The position numbers were made by a program, and so were the translations under genes. This document shows positions 1 through 6,878 of a stretch of 64,000 nucleotides of DNA, one piece after another. Where the stretch lies: IMG/VR virus record IMGVR_UViG_3300044629_000431, positions 62,001 to 126,000 of that record; one strand, 5' to 3'. Position 1 is the first letter of the stretch. Each line of letters opens with the position of its first letter. The notes below the pieces were generated by a model, which was given only the letters and a program-made list of their open reading frames with translations, was not told where the DNA came from and made no database searches. The DNA is from a virus.

Positions 1-57
1 GACGCTGATAATGAATCCAGATAGCAATAACATTGCGTTTAAACTCTGTTTGCTCAT
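1..57 (-). CDS. Partial small hydrophobic protein (5' end only)
   Basis: ATG at 57 opens a frame that leaves the window at base 1; only 19 residues are visible. They start MSKQSLN and then turn hydrophobic (MLLLSGFIISV), as in a signal peptide or membrane anchor. Function not recognisable. Confidence 0.5.
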   Translation of the reverse strand, partial: MSKQSLNAMLLLSGFIISV

Positions 58-89
58 AATACATTCTTTTGGGTGCCTTATGGGGAAAC

Positions 90-251
90 TCAAGCATCGA
101 CAACGGCACGGAGACGGTTTGGATTGTATCCTTCGGCAATGAGGTCATTTAACTTTGCACTTGCTTGTTCTTTGGTCAGTTGAACAGTATCAACATCCAC
201 CAGTTCCCAACCGCTGGTGGTCAGTTCTTCAAGACGATAAAGTTTTTCCAT
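90..251 (-). CDS. Small hypothetical protein, 53 aa
   Basis: Starts MEKLYRLEELTTSG, an acidic soluble protein with no cysteines or membrane segment. It begins 6 bases after the stop of the upstream gene ending at 257 and is clearly part of the same run of small minus-strand genes. Not recognised; probably an early accessory gene of the phage. Confidence 0.6.
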   Translation of the reverse strand: MEKLYRLEELTTSGWELVDVDTVQLTKEQASAKLNDLIAEGYNPNRLRAVVDA

Positions 252-256
252 GGTTA

Positions 257-487
257 TCAGGTCGTAAATGCATCAATGATACCAGATTCATACTCATCCA
301 CAAGAGCAAACTTTTGTGCCTTGACAACGTTTGGCATAATCAGATTCTGATAACGTTCATCAAAACCTTCTTCTTCTGCAAGAAGTTCAAATGCTTCCGT
401 GTCATTCTCAGCAATCAGTGAAACGACTCCACCATACTCAGAAGATGGAAACGGAACCCAGTAGTCAACAATGTAAAGAGATTTCAT
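257..487 (-). CDS. Hypothetical protein, 76 aa
   Basis: Starts MKSLYIVDYWVPFPSSEYGG; acidic, with a run of Glu/Asp (AEEEGFDERY) in the middle. Soluble, no motif recognised. Lies between two other tiny minus-strand genes in the early-type cluster. Confidence 0.65.
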   Translation of the reverse strand: MKSLYIVDYWVPFPSSEYGGVVSLIAENDTEAFELLAEEEGFDERYQNLIMPNVVKAQKFALVDEYESGIIDAFTT

Positions 488-500
488 TGGTATGTGTAAA

Positions 501-680
501 TTACTCCTTTATTTTAGTATGACGCTCAGTGTTTGTCAAGTTTGCAAGTTGTCTTTGAATCTCAAACTTGACGGGAAACAAATGTGATGAAAAGAAACCA
601 GCATACTGCCCATCCTTGAGAAGATTGTAAATGTTCTCAACCTGCATCTGTGCCAGAATGAGTTTTGTCTTCTGGTCCAT
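501..680 (-). CDS. Hypothetical protein, 59 aa
   Basis: MDQKTKLILAQMQVENIYNL start. The ATG at 680 overlaps the upstream TGA as TGATG, which fixes the start; a TTG one codon earlier is less likely. Mostly helical, charged, no recognised domain. Confidence 0.6.
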   Translation of the reverse strand: MDQKTKLILAQMQVENIYNLLKDGQYAGFFSSHLFPVKFEIQRQLANLTNTERHTKIKE

Positions 681-862
681 CAAACAAACTCCTGAATGTA
701 GTAGTCTACGGTGACTTCCAGTTCTGCTGCTTTTTGTTCATAAAAGTTGTCAGTGTACTGCTGGGCAGCGACCCATGCTTGATGGTTAAACTGTTCGACC
801 TCAGCATGTTTCATAAAGTCTTCAAATGCGTTCATAAACTGTTTAATGTCCTCGTCGTTCAT
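680..862 (-). CDS. Hypothetical acidic helical protein, 60 aa
   Basis: MNDEDIKQFMNAFEDFMKHAE start, acidic and helical. Its ATG overlaps the stop of the upstream 49-aa gene as ATGA and its own stop overlaps the next start as TGATG, so it is translationally coupled on both sides. Confidence 0.65.
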   Translation of the reverse strand: MNDEDIKQFMNAFEDFMKHAEVEQFNHQAWVAAQQYTDNFYEQKAAELEVTVDYYIQEFV

Positions 863-1008
863 TTTGCGTAGCGGCAGTTAGGGTGAGGTGCAGGAAGTTC
901 GGCACATGCTTTATCATATGCCTTGAACAGTTCTTGGTCACGTTTGATGAGAACACCGTTCCACATCAAAATAGCAATGAAAGCGAGAAAGATGTAAGAG
1001 GTCTTCAT
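859..1008 (-). CDS. Small membrane-anchored or exported protein, 49 aa
   Basis: MKTSYIFLAFIAILMWNGV forms an N-terminal hydrophobic segment followed by a polar tail with two cysteines (KACAELPAPHPNC). Likely a membrane anchor or signal peptide. TGATG coupling to the upstream gene and ATGA to the downstream one. Below 60 codons, but well supported by coupling. Confidence 0.65.
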   Translation of the reverse strand: MKTSYIFLAFIAILMWNGVLIKRDQELFKAYDKACAELPAPHPNCRYAK

Positions 1009-1268
1009 CAGCAGGCACCGTAGAAAGGATTGCCAAGTTGAGGCAGGTTGGAGTTGTCACGGGTCTCAGTGTAACCAAGTGCCACACGCTCACGGATGTC
1101 CAGCAGCATCTCCACACGGTTCAGAAACTTCTTCGACACTTGACCGTGAGGAGCAAAGGTAACAGCACGGAGAAACCACTCTTTGCTGATGTCACCGTAG
1201 GGGGTCTTGACGGGGTAGAAGTCAACAACCATGTTACCGTCCTTGCTGGTCAGTTGAGGCGTTTGCAT
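1008..1268 (-). CDS. Hypothetical protein, 86 aa
   Basis: MQTPQLTSKDGNMVVDFYPV start. Soluble, with a basic middle part (SKKFLNRVEMLLDIRERV). Preceded by a dyad-box promoter whose TATAATACTAAGG lies about 25 bases before the ATG. First gene of a four- to six-gene coupled unit. Function unknown. Confidence 0.7.
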   Translation of the reverse strand: MQTPQLTSKDGNMVVDFYPVKTPYGDISKEWFLRAVTFAPHGQVSKKFLNRVEMLLDIRERVALGYTETRDNSNLPQLGNPFYGAC

Positions 1269-1294
1269 CGGGTCTTCCCCTTGACTACCTTAGT

Positions 1295-1351
1295 ATTATA
1301 GGTCAGAAGGACGGCACCACGTCGTTCCGTAGACCAGTTTGCGAAGTGTCC
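1295..1351 (-). promoter_or_regulatory. Dyad-box (middle-type) promoter
   Basis: TATAAT at 1295-1300, no -35. The upstream box (minus) reads GGACACTTCGCAAACTGG at 1334-1351, the same distance from the -10 as in eight other copies. The box overlaps the 3' coding end of the upstream gene. Confidence 0.6.
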
Positions 1352-1506
1352 ATCTGCTCAAACACCGTGTAAAGTTTGTTATACAGTGCTGGCACACTTC
1401 CATATTCTCTTGCGATTTGATGTTCTTCCCTGACTCCAAGTAACTGCAGTGCAGATAGAATCACACCAATTTCATGAACATTCAGTTGTACAGTTGTTTC
1501 AGTCAT
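1303..1506 (-). CDS. Hypothetical protein, 67 aa
   Basis: MTETTVQLNVHEIGVILSAL start. ATG at 1506 is preferred over a TTG at 1521 that would overlap the upstream gene. Helical, soluble. Its last codons contain the dyad box of the promoter for the next gene. Confidence 0.65.
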   Translation of the reverse strand: MTETTVQLNVHEIGVILSALQLLGVREEHQIAREYGSVPALYNKLYTVFEQMDTSQTGLRNDVVPSF

Positions 1507-1511
1507 TGTTA

Positions 1512-1892
1512 TCAGTCCCAAGATACGTTTTGAAGTAAGAAACCAGGCATTACCATTGACCAGGCACCCTGCTCACCAGTACCACTAATTTTATATTCCC
1601 ATTTATAGGCAAACTTATTATGACTGTCCCAAGTCATAAAACCTTTCTCCTTATCAAACCAGGATTTGATGGTCAGACCAAACCGATTGGAGTAAATGTT
1701 ACGGGTTCGCAGTGCTCCACCAGTCTCACGGGTTTCTACAACCTTACAGGTATCAAACTGAGCCTGAAGACCTGCATCCAGGGCACAAGGAGTTTCATAC
1801 ACAAATGGACGATAGACTTTCGGTTTTTGTGTAGTCTGTGCCAGTGCTGGAGAAGTCAGCAACAAAGTAGCGGCAAGTGCAAGCAGTTTCAT
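1512..1892 (-). CDS. Exported protein with signal peptide, 126 aa
   Basis: Residues 1-19 are a textbook signal peptide (MKLLALAATLLLTSPALAQ, AXA-type cleavage after ALA). The mature part has two cysteines (about residues 36 and 49) that could form a disulfide and several Trp/Tyr, suggesting a small periplasmic beta protein. Start overlaps the upstream stop as ATGA. An exported protein in an early-type phage cluster may act in the host envelope; function inferred only. Confidence 0.7.
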   Translation of the reverse strand: MKLLALAATLLLTSPALAQTTQKPKVYRPFVYETPCALDAGLQAQFDTCKVVETRETGGALRTRNIYSNRFGLTIKSWFDKEKGFMTWDSHNKFAYKWEYKISGTGEQGAWSMVMPGFLLQNVSWD

Positions 1893-2116
1893 TCAAACTC
1901 TCCAGTGCGATTATGTGGTTTAGAGTTTTTGAGTGAATAAACTTCTGTGCTCAATGTTTGAACGGCACTATACAGATTGCTTTCGACTTGATTCACTTTA
2001 TACTCAAGGTTTCCCATCTGACGATACAGATTCAAACAAAGTAAAAGGTTACCTGTGATGCCAATGACGATTGACCATCCGATAAGTTGCTCAAGTCGTT
2101 CTTCACTCAGTTTCAT
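1889..2116 (-). CDS. Membrane protein with coiled-coil tail, 75 aa
   Basis: MKLSEERLEQLIGWSIVIGI start at 2116; an upstream ATG at 2155 would overlap the preceding gene more heavily. One membrane segment (about residues 13-32) is followed by a heptad-like helix (MGNLEYKVNQVESNLYSAVQ). Single-pass protein, possibly spanin- or holin-like in shape, but no evidence of lysis function. Confidence 0.65.
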   Translation of the reverse strand: MKLSEERLEQLIGWSIVIGITGNLLLCLNLYRQMGNLEYKVNQVESNLYSAVQTLSTEVYSLKNSKPHNRTGEFE

Positions 2117-2267
2117 ATGACTCCTCTTTGACAAGTTCCAGATAATTATAACCAATCAATTGACGCCCTGCGTGGGTGCTGGTATTAACCTTCACACCTT
2201 CACTCTCCAGTTTCTCAATGCGACGGTTAGTGGCATTATTCAGTTTGGGTGTCCAAAAGTTACTCAT
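2103..2267 (-). CDS. Small hypothetical protein, 54 aa
   Basis: MSNFWTPKLNNATNRRIEKL start; basic N-terminal half, likely helical. Preceded by AGGAGGAAAACT, a strong Shine-Dalgarno 7 bases before ATG. Start overlaps the upstream stop (ATGA) and its end overlaps the next gene by 14 bases. Confidence 0.65.
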   Translation of the reverse strand: MSNFWTPKLNNATNRRIEKLESEGVKVNTSTHAGRQLIGYNYLELVKEESYETE

Positions 2268-2416
2268 AGTTTTCCTCCTGTTTTGTTATATTCTATCATA
2301 TATCTGCGGGCAGCGTAAGCCTCAAACTCAGATGGAAATGATGCGATGGTCCTGTTGGTATCAGTCCAGACAAGATACCATCGCTTTGCAAACTGTTTGA
2401 TGTAAATGGGTTTCAT
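2264..2416 (-). CDS. Small basic hypothetical protein, 50 aa
   Basis: MKPIYIKQFAKRWYLVWTDT start; looks like a short beta-hairpin followed by an FEAYAARRYMIEY helix, a shape common in tiny phage proteins. ATGA coupling on both sides. Confidence 0.6.
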   Translation of the reverse strand: MKPIYIKQFAKRWYLVWTDTNRTIASFPSEFEAYAARRYMIEYNKTGGKL

Positions 2417-2574
2417 ACAGAAGCAGTCACGGTGATTTCTTTAACGTTCAACCCACAAAGTTGAGAATAGACACGGTTGCAGATGATTGTAGATGCTTTC
2501 TTTGCTCTGGATTTCTCATACCAGACGGTCACACAACCGTCGTAGGTTTCAACTTGAACGCGATACTTGCTCAT
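2413..2574 (-). CDS. Small hypothetical protein, 53 aa
   Basis: MSKYRVQVETYDGCVTVWYE start; beta-rich with a basic helix (KSRAKKASTIICNRVYSQL). Similar layout to the neighbouring 50-aa protein. ATGA overlap with the next gene; three bases separate it from the upstream stop. Confidence 0.6.
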   Translation of the reverse strand: MSKYRVQVETYDGCVTVWYEKSRAKKASTIICNRVYSQLCGLNVKEITVTASV

Positions 2575-2577
2575 TGT

Positions 2578-2739
2578 TCAGTCCTCAGGGTAGAGTTTCC
2601 AACCATCAGGGCGAATGCCCAGTTCTTCACAACGCACCTCATAAACAATGCGCTTCAGAAGTTGAAGAGGCATTTCATTCTCAATCGTTTTCTGAATGGT
2701 GCGGCGGAGTTGGGCGTCTGTGGTGGTGTCGGTGACCAT
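2578..2739 (-). CDS. Small hypothetical protein, 53 aa
   Basis: MVTDTTTDAQLRRTIQKTIE start, helical, ends RPDGWKLYPED. The ATG is 20 bases downstream of a TATAATACTAAGG promoter with upstream dyad box, so it heads the 2.1-2.7 kb operon. Confidence 0.65.
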   Translation of the reverse strand: MVTDTTTDAQLRRTIQKTIENEMPLQLLKRIVYEVRCEELGIRPDGWKLYPED

Positions 2740-2764
2740 TGTGGTTTCCCTTGACTACCTTAGT

Positions 2765-2823
2765 ATTATAGGGCACCCAGAGCGGTCTCAAGAGGGTTCT
2801 GTGCCACTTGTCCAGCTGGCACA
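2765..2823 (-). promoter_or_regulatory. Dyad-box (middle-type) promoter
   Basis: TATAATACTAAGG (-10 at 2765-2770) with a perfect inverted repeat TGTGCCA-N10-TGGCACA at 2800-2823, 29 bases upstream. The box lies inside the last codons of the dam-like gene. Confidence 0.65.
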
Positions 2824-3638
2824 AAGTTGGTCACCAGCACTTCCGCTACATCTAGCGTAGAAGTCCCTCTACCTGCGGTATACTTAGCGGTCATATCGTA
2901 AATGTTACATCCAGGAAAATGTTTCTCATAGAAACCATCATGAATGTCTTTGTTGGAGTATGCGAAATGACCATTATGTGAGGTCAGTAGGTTACACAAT
3001 TGAATTTGATGGTCTTCGGTGAACCCACCCTGATACAGAACCACACTGTCCCGATACGGAGGGTCTGCATACACAAAATCTCCATCTTGTAACGGAACGT
3101 TCTCAAATGACTCATTTAGCATCTCACAACGCTGAAATAGTTTTGCCACTTCACGGATGTTAGTTTCATTGAAGAAACCCTCTTTCTGCAGACAAGTTCC
3201 AGGTGGAGTAGAATATCTGTGATTGCATTTGATGTATGCTTTCCACATTCCGTTGAAGTTTACCTGCAGCATAAACAGCAGCAGACCAGAATAGGTAATA
3301 TCATCCTGCTCAGTCATGCAATACTTCTCACGCAGTTCGTAATAGTATTCCTTACGCTCTTCTGGTGTTTTGGTCAACCATACCTGCACACATTCATTCC
3401 AGACGCTGATAACATCATTCGTATTGGTCTTGATGTTGCGATACATCAGAATGAGTTCACTGTTGAAATCATTGATGACCAGTTCTGCATTTGGATAACG
3501 TTCTGCGACCCACAGCAAGTTAGTGAGACCACCACAGAACAGGTCAACATAACGGGTGACTTTTTCGGGGTAAAACAAGTCAGCATATTGCTTTGCCATA
3601 CGCTGTTTGCTGCCTGTCCATTTGAAGAGTGGTTTCAT
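2766..3638 (-). CDS. dam: DNA adenine methyltransferase (D12 class, Dam-like)
   Basis: Transfers a methyl group from SAM to adenine N6 in DNA. N-terminal FKWTGSK and DLFCGGLTN form the SAM-binding motif (the usual FxGxG is FCGGL here). The catalytic DPPY is about residue 192, followed by FAYSN. At 290 aa it has normal D12-class length. In T4-like phages such enzymes protect DNA from host nucleases or mark strands. It has its own sigma70 promoter, so it is probably early. The short C-terminal tail carries the dyad box of the next promoter. The adjacent upstream gene may be a nuclease. Confidence 0.93.
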   Translation of the reverse strand: MKPLFKWTGSKQRMAKQYADLFYPEKVTRYVDLFCGGLTNLLWVAERYPNAELVINDFNSELILMYRNIKTNTNDVISVWNECVQVWLTKTPEERKEYYYELREKYCMTEQDDITYSGLLLFMLQVNFNGMWKAYIKCNHRYSTPPGTCLQKEGFFNETNIREVAKLFQRCEMLNESFENVPLQDGDFVYADPPYRDSVVLYQGGFTEDHQIQLCNLLTSHNGHFAYSNKDIHDGFYEKHFPGCNIYDMTAKYTAGRGTSTLDVAEVLVTNFVPAGQVAQNPLETALGAL

Positions 3639-3661
3639 AGTAATAGCAAGATAATTGATCT

Positions 3662-3690
3662 ATTATAGCAGAATTAAATCTTTACATCAA
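3662..3690 (-). promoter_or_regulatory. Sigma70 promoter of the dam-like gene
   Basis: TTGATG (3685-3690), 17-base spacer, TATAAT (3662-3667), then ATG 24 bases on. The dyad box of other promoters is absent. Confidence 0.7.
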
Positions 3691-4534
3691 CATATCCATC
3701 AGCGACTGCTTGAGTGCAGTTGAGTCGAACAAGTTTCGGATAAAACCTCAAACCAAGTCCATTCAAGTTATTTACGTCAACAATGTTAACGACTTTTTTA
3801 GTTTCTGGGTTAAAGTAAAAAATATTATACCAACCATCAATCTCTTTGTAACGCTTAAGTGCAAACTTACCGATAACATTATTAAATTCTTCTTTATTGG
3901 TATAGCACTCTGCCAGGTCTTCAGCAAGTTGAGTTACATCAACACCAGGATAAAGTTCAGTAAAATAATCAAGATATTGTTTTTGAGGATTTGATACTGA
4001 TGCAACATGTGCAAGAAAATCTTTTTTCAAATATGCACCAGGTTTATTACCATCAAAATATTTGCGATTCAGTTCATCAACCAAACCTTTGTCCGTTATG
4101 CCAGTTTTGATAACTTTAAGACTTGAATTACTTTTTTTAACTTCAGTTTTACCTTTTTTGTGAAGACCATCATTATCGCCATGACTAAAAGAATAATCCT
4201 TAAGAATAAAGGCAAGAGCATACTCACCAATACCAATAGATCTTGTAGTAATATTAACTATAACTTCAAACAAATGGGGAAAAATAGGATCATTTTTCAA
4301 ATTATCCGAAATGATATCGTTAATATCTTTACGGAAATTCTCATCAAAAATAGAAATATCAGTCAAATTTGAATCATCTTCCATCAGAGTAAGAGTGTTC
4401 TCTGGATCACCACCAAATTCTTCCTTGAAGAGCATCATAAATGCCAAAATAGTTTCTGGCAGTTCTTTACTATCAATACCCTTCTTCTTACAGAGAGCAC
4501 AAATTCTTGCACGAAGTTCTTGAACAGTAGTCAT
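3674..4534 (-). CDS. Unknown 286-aa protein, possible PD-(D/E)xK nuclease
   Basis: The middle of the protein reads GIGEYALAFIL, then GDNDGLHKKGKTEVKKSN. A conserved Gly-Glu helix followed by an Asp-containing hairpin and E-V-K is the usual layout of a PD-(D/E)xK nuclease core, also seen in some phage proteins of unknown role. The flanking parts are not recognised. ATG at 4534 is chosen because it lies 23 bases from the -10; the longer frame would cover the promoter. Being next to a DNA methylase makes a restriction-like pair conceivable, but the catalytic assignment is inference. Confidence 0.6.
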   Translation of the reverse strand: MTTVQELRARICALCKKKGIDSKELPETILAFMMLFKEEFGGDPENTLTLMEDDSNLTDISIFDENFRKDINDIISDNLKNDPIFPHLFEVIVNITTRSIGIGEYALAFILKDYSFSHGDNDGLHKKGKTEVKKSNSSLKVIKTGITDKGLVDELNRKYFDGNKPGAYLKKDFLAHVASVSNPQKQYLDYFTELYPGVDVTQLAEDLAECYTNKEEFNNVIGKFALKRYKEIDGWYNIFYFNPETKKVVNIVDVNNLNGLGLRFYPKLVRLNCTQAVADGYVDVKI

Positions 4535-4556
4535 GGTAATTTTTGAGTATCTCAAT

Positions 4557-4613
4557 ATTATACACCAACCATCAGGCGGTTGGGGAAGAACTGTGCCACT
4601 TGATGATCCGTCC
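4557..4613 (-). promoter_or_regulatory. Dyad-box (middle-type) promoter
   Basis: TATAATATTGAG (-10 at 4557-4562) with AAGTGGCACA 29 bases upstream. The spacer holds a perfect hairpin, CCAACC-N7-GGTTGG. Confidence 0.65.
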
Positions 4614-5034
4614 ACCCATTCTTCTCAAACAGGTACTCAAGATATAGGGTTTCTTCTTGCTCTCGTGCCTCAATTTCGTGTGGTTGATGCCAATAGTCGT
4701 AATTTTCGACGGGTTCTTTACCATAATACATTTTTCCACGCTTGGACCGCAGCGAACCCACTACCCACTGCCGCAGATGGACCAGTTCGTGCAAAAGAGT
4801 TTTTATATACAACTCCTCCTCCATATGGGTCTGAAGTTCAATAAGAAACTCACGGGGACGATAGGATTCACCCACATAGTCACAGTAACCATAAACTTCC
4901 TCACGTTTCAGACCACGATGAAGAATCTCTACCTCAATTTTATGACGGGGCAGAAACTTATTCAGAAACCAAGTGGTAACGTCCTCACAGAGGAGTTTAG
5001 AATAACCGTATCCAGAATACGTGATGTAAGACAT
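4558..5034 (-). CDS. SprT-like zinc metallopeptidase domain protein, 158 aa
   Basis: Contains the zinc-protease signature HELVHLRQW (about residues 84-92) with downstream conserved His and Glu (HQPHEIEA at about 119-126), as in SprT/DUF45-type metallopeptidases. Soluble. MSYITYSGYG at 5034 is the start; a TTG 21 bases upstream is less likely. The C-terminal codons carry the dyad box for the next gene. Substrate unknown. Confidence 0.75.
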   Translation of the reverse strand: MSYITYSGYGYSKLLCEDVTTWFLNKFLPRHKIEVEILHRGLKREEVYGYCDYVGESYRPREFLIELQTHMEEELYIKTLLHELVHLRQWVVGSLRSKRGKMYYGKEPVENYDYWHQPHEIEAREQEETLYLEYLFEKNGWTDHQVAQFFPNRLMVGV

Positions 5035-5096
5035 TGACCCCAGTGCAAAAACCAAACGAAGGATGAAACAAAAAGAAGTTTTTCTTTAGCAGTCAT
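4962..5096 (-). CDS. Doubtful overlapping 44-aa frame
   Basis: ATG at 5096 starts MTAKEKLLFVSSFVWFLHWG, a plausible membrane segment, but the frame overlaps the metallopeptidase gene by 73 bases and has no clear Shine-Dalgarno. Could be a leader peptide or chance. Confidence 0.25.
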   Translation of the reverse strand: MTAKEKLLFVSSFVWFLHWGQCLTSRILDTVILNSSVRTLPLGF

Positions 5097-5172
5097 CGGG
5101 TGTTTCAATTAATTTTCCAACGATTACTGCAACAGGAATAGAAAGTAAAATCCATAAAAGTATCCAAGTCAT
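5086..5172 (-). CDS. Membrane micropeptide, 28 aa
   Basis: MTWILLWILLSIPVAVIVGK is a single membrane helix followed by LIETPDDC. The start overlaps the upstream stop as ATGA, which argues for translation. Similar tiny membrane peptides occur elsewhere in this window (56974-57057). Confidence 0.5.
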   Translation of the reverse strand: MTWILLWILLSIPVAVIVGKLIETPDDC

Positions 5173-5405
5173 CGGGCAATAATATCCAGAGACTCCAGCA
5201 GCATCATAGCAAGTTCCACTTGGTTGTCCTCATCAACCACAGGAATGTTGGCATCCACAAATTCACTTGCCAGTTCGTGAAGCAACTCACACATTCTCTC
5301 ATCAGCGTGTGCAAAGGTAGCAAACTCACTCTTGAAACCGTTGCACAGAAGGCGCAGAGACTTGGTGACAGTCAGTTCGTTGATTTCTTTAGCAGCGTCA
5401 AACAT
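5169..5405 (-). CDS. Hypothetical helical protein, 78 aa
   Basis: Start MFDAAKEINELTVTKSLRLL at 5405 sits 28 bases from the -10; an ATG at 5426 would leave essentially no leader. Acidic, helical; no motif. Soluble early-type protein of unknown role. Confidence 0.6.
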   Translation of the reverse strand: MFDAAKEINELTVTKSLRLLCNGFKSEFATFAHADERMCELLHELASEFVDANIPVVDEDNQVELAMMLLESLDIIAR

Positions 5406-5432
5406 TTGAGGAGTGGTGTTGAACATGATGTT

Positions 5433-5489
5433 ATTATAGGGCATCTGGGGTGCCGTGAAGCACCCACTGTGCCAGTTTTCCAAGTGGTC
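5433..5489 (-). promoter_or_regulatory. Dyad-box (middle-type) promoter
   Basis: TATAAT at 5433-5438; box CACTTGGAAAACTGGCACA ends 29 bases upstream; the spacer contains hairpin GGGTGC-N6-GCACCC. Confidence 0.65.
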
Positions 5490-5928
5490 AGCGAGCATAC
5501 AAATAAGAACCTGCCCAGTCAGCATGTTGAAGCAACCATTCACGCTGCTCGATGATACGAAGGTCGAATCGAACACCTTTGGCAGGTGCTTTCCAACTAG
5601 CAGACTTATACACTTGACCAGTCTTCTTATCTACAAAAGCGTGGACAGAACGCGAACCATTCGCATTCATAATGATCTTGTGATACTTACGACCAGTCTC
5701 AGGAAAAAAGTCATAATCACAAGTGCCCTGCTTCAGTTTATCAATTTGCTTCTGGTGATACTCATGAGTATCAGCGTCATCAATAAACTTTTGATGAGAC
5801 TTGATGCTGTAATCAATGTAGTTCTGCCGCAGTGCCTCACAGAGAGCATAGGTATGCCCCAGAACAGCAGCAGCAATGTCTTTCCGTGCCTCAGCAGCAG
5901 CGGCGTAGTCAGCGAAGGTGGTGGTCAT
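5488..5928 (-). CDS. Hypothetical protein, 146 aa
   Basis: MTTTFADYAAAAEARKDIAA start at 5928, 22 bases from the -10. N-terminal Ala-rich helix, central charged helix (HEYHQKQIDKLKQG), C-terminal basic beta part (HAFVDKKTGQVYKSASWKAP). Reads like a nucleic-acid-associated phage protein, but no family is recognised. Confidence 0.7.
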   Translation of the reverse strand: MTTTFADYAAAAEARKDIAAAVLGHTYALCEALRQNYIDYSIKSHQKFIDDADTHEYHQKQIDKLKQGTCDYDFFPETGRKYHKIIMNANGSRSVHAFVDKKTGQVYKSASWKAPAKGVRFDLRIIEQREWLLQHADWAGSYLYAR

Positions 5929-5949
5929 TGCTTGGTTGCGTATGAACGT

Positions 5950-6008
5950 ATTATAGCGGCACCTAGGCACCGCTGAGGGGGTCAGTATGCCAGTTCAGGA
6001 TCTGGCAC
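5950..6008 (-). promoter_or_regulatory. Dyad-box (middle-type) promoter
   Basis: TATAATACG (-10 at 5950-5955). Upstream is the perfect dyad TGCCAG-N7-CTGGCA (5988-6007). Spacer hairpin AGCGG-N10-CCGCT. Confidence 0.65.
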
Positions 6009-6107
6009 CCAGTAGTCGTCTTCTCCTAAGTATCCCATCCAATCTTGGGGGTCAGAATCATACATTGCGATTTCACGCAGTTCATCCATCAGTTCAGACA
6101 GGTCCAT
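5982..6107 (-). CDS. Small acidic protein, 41 aa
   Basis: MDLSELMDELREIAMYDSDP start; strongly acidic. The ATG is 23 bases from a TATAAT at 6130. Its last codons (WVPDPELAY) contain the dyad box of the next promoter. Unknown function. Confidence 0.55.
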   Translation of the reverse strand: MDLSELMDELREIAMYDSDPQDWMGYLGEDDYWVPDPELAY

Positions 6108-6129
6108 AATGATCCTCAACTACTTGGGT

Positions 6130-6135
6130 ATTATA
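6130..6135 (-). promoter_or_regulatory. Isolated -10 element
   Basis: TATAATACC 23 bases before the 41-aa gene; hairpin GCGG-N6-CCGC just upstream. Neither a -35 nor a dyad box at the usual spacing. Confidence 0.4.
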
Positions 6136-6147
6136 GCAGAAAGCGGA

Positions 6148-6561
6148 CTAAACCGCCAGTGCTCCAGAAGGAATCTCTACAACTTCAGGCAGTTTGCTAT
6201 CATCAAACTGGTGCATATTGTAGCAGACCCATTCACCACTACGGAAGACATATGCAAACTCTTCGCTGTTGTCGGGCAGAAGATATTCACACAGGTCAGC
6301 ATCAAGGCGAGGAGGAGTATCTTCGCCACGATAAGAGTAGTAGTTAGCACCATATTGGGTTTTCTGATCGGACCCAAACACTTCATCAGTCCAGGCACAG
6401 GACATATCACCACCGTCAATCAGTTCGGCAGCAAGTTCTTTGCTATTGTAGTGCGTCTTCAGGATGCGACCCAACCAAGCTTCATAACCATCCCAGTGGT
6501 GATAGGCAGACAGGATAGAACCATCAGCAAGTTCAAGACCGATGCGAGCGCGAGTTGCCAT
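6148..6561 (-). CDS. Conserved-type T4-like hypothetical protein, 137 aa
   Basis: Starts MATRARIGLELADGSILSAY and continues HHWDGYEAWLG; later YSYRGEDTPPR and SGEWVCYNMHQ. This pattern is familiar from many T4-like phages, but the role is unknown. MATR at 6561 is favoured by promoter spacing (27 bases); an upstream frame would start inside the -10. Confidence 0.75.
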   Translation of the reverse strand: MATRARIGLELADGSILSAYHHWDGYEAWLGRILKTHYNSKELAAELIDGGDMSCAWTDEVFGSDQKTQYGANYYSYRGEDTPPRLDADLCEYLLPDNSEEFAYVFRSGEWVCYNMHQFDDSKLPEVVEIPSGALAV

Positions 6562-6587
6562 TGGGGGCGTTTGTTGATTACCCATAT

Positions 6588-6645
6588 ATTATAAGGGGTC
6601 TCCCAGCGAACCAGGAGACCCCTTGTGCCAGTTTTTCAACTGTCC
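6588..6645 (-). promoter_or_regulatory. Dyad-box (middle-type) promoter
   Basis: -10 TATAAT at 6588-6593, box ACAGTTGAAAAACTGGCACA ending 30 bases upstream; a terminator hairpin fills the spacer. Confidence 0.7.
6595..6622 (-). terminator. Intrinsic terminator after CP12
   Basis: Minus strand GGGGTCTCC-N10-GGAGACCCC, a 9-bp perfect stem, followed by TTATAAT, so the run-off merges into the next -10. Confidence 0.65.
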
Positions 6646-6858
6646 TCAGTCATCATAAACTCTACACTCTAATGCATCAGGATTGGCATCACAATAAAGC
6701 TCCAATGGCGTAGGGTCATGGTCATCATCAGGATGTTTTGCTTTGTATGCTTCTAGTGCCTCAAGTTCCTCTTCAGTATGTCTCCGTGCCTGAGGTGATG
6801 TTTGTGGATCATTCAGAATACTAATATCTTTCTGAATATGTTGATCGATATTGTCCAT
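6646..6858 (-). CDS. cp12: CP12, Calvin-cycle inhibitor
   Basis: CP12 bridges GAPDH and phosphoribulokinase into an inactive complex. The frame starts MDNIDQHIQKDISIL, has a Glu-rich middle (HTEEELEALEAY, residues 27-38) and the diagnostic C-terminus CDANPDALECRVYDD with the Cys56/Cys65 pair that binds GAPDH. The N-terminal cysteine pair of long host CP12s is absent, as in other phage copies. At 70 aa it is complete. A late-type ATAAATA lies 21 bases upstream and a terminator directly downstream. Known role in cyanophages: shift host carbon from the Calvin cycle to the pentose phosphate pathway. Confidence 0.93.
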   Translation of the reverse strand: MDNIDQHIQKDISILNDPQTSPQARRHTEEELEALEAYKAKHPDDDHDPTPLELYCDANPDALECRVYDD

Positions 6859-6878
6859 AGTTTTGTATCTTGTTGATA

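Noticed and set aside
3674-4615. Longer start for the 286-aa protein (MDGSSSG at 4615)
   Set aside because: It would include the promoter -10 and most of the next gene's end; ATG at 4534 fits the spacing.
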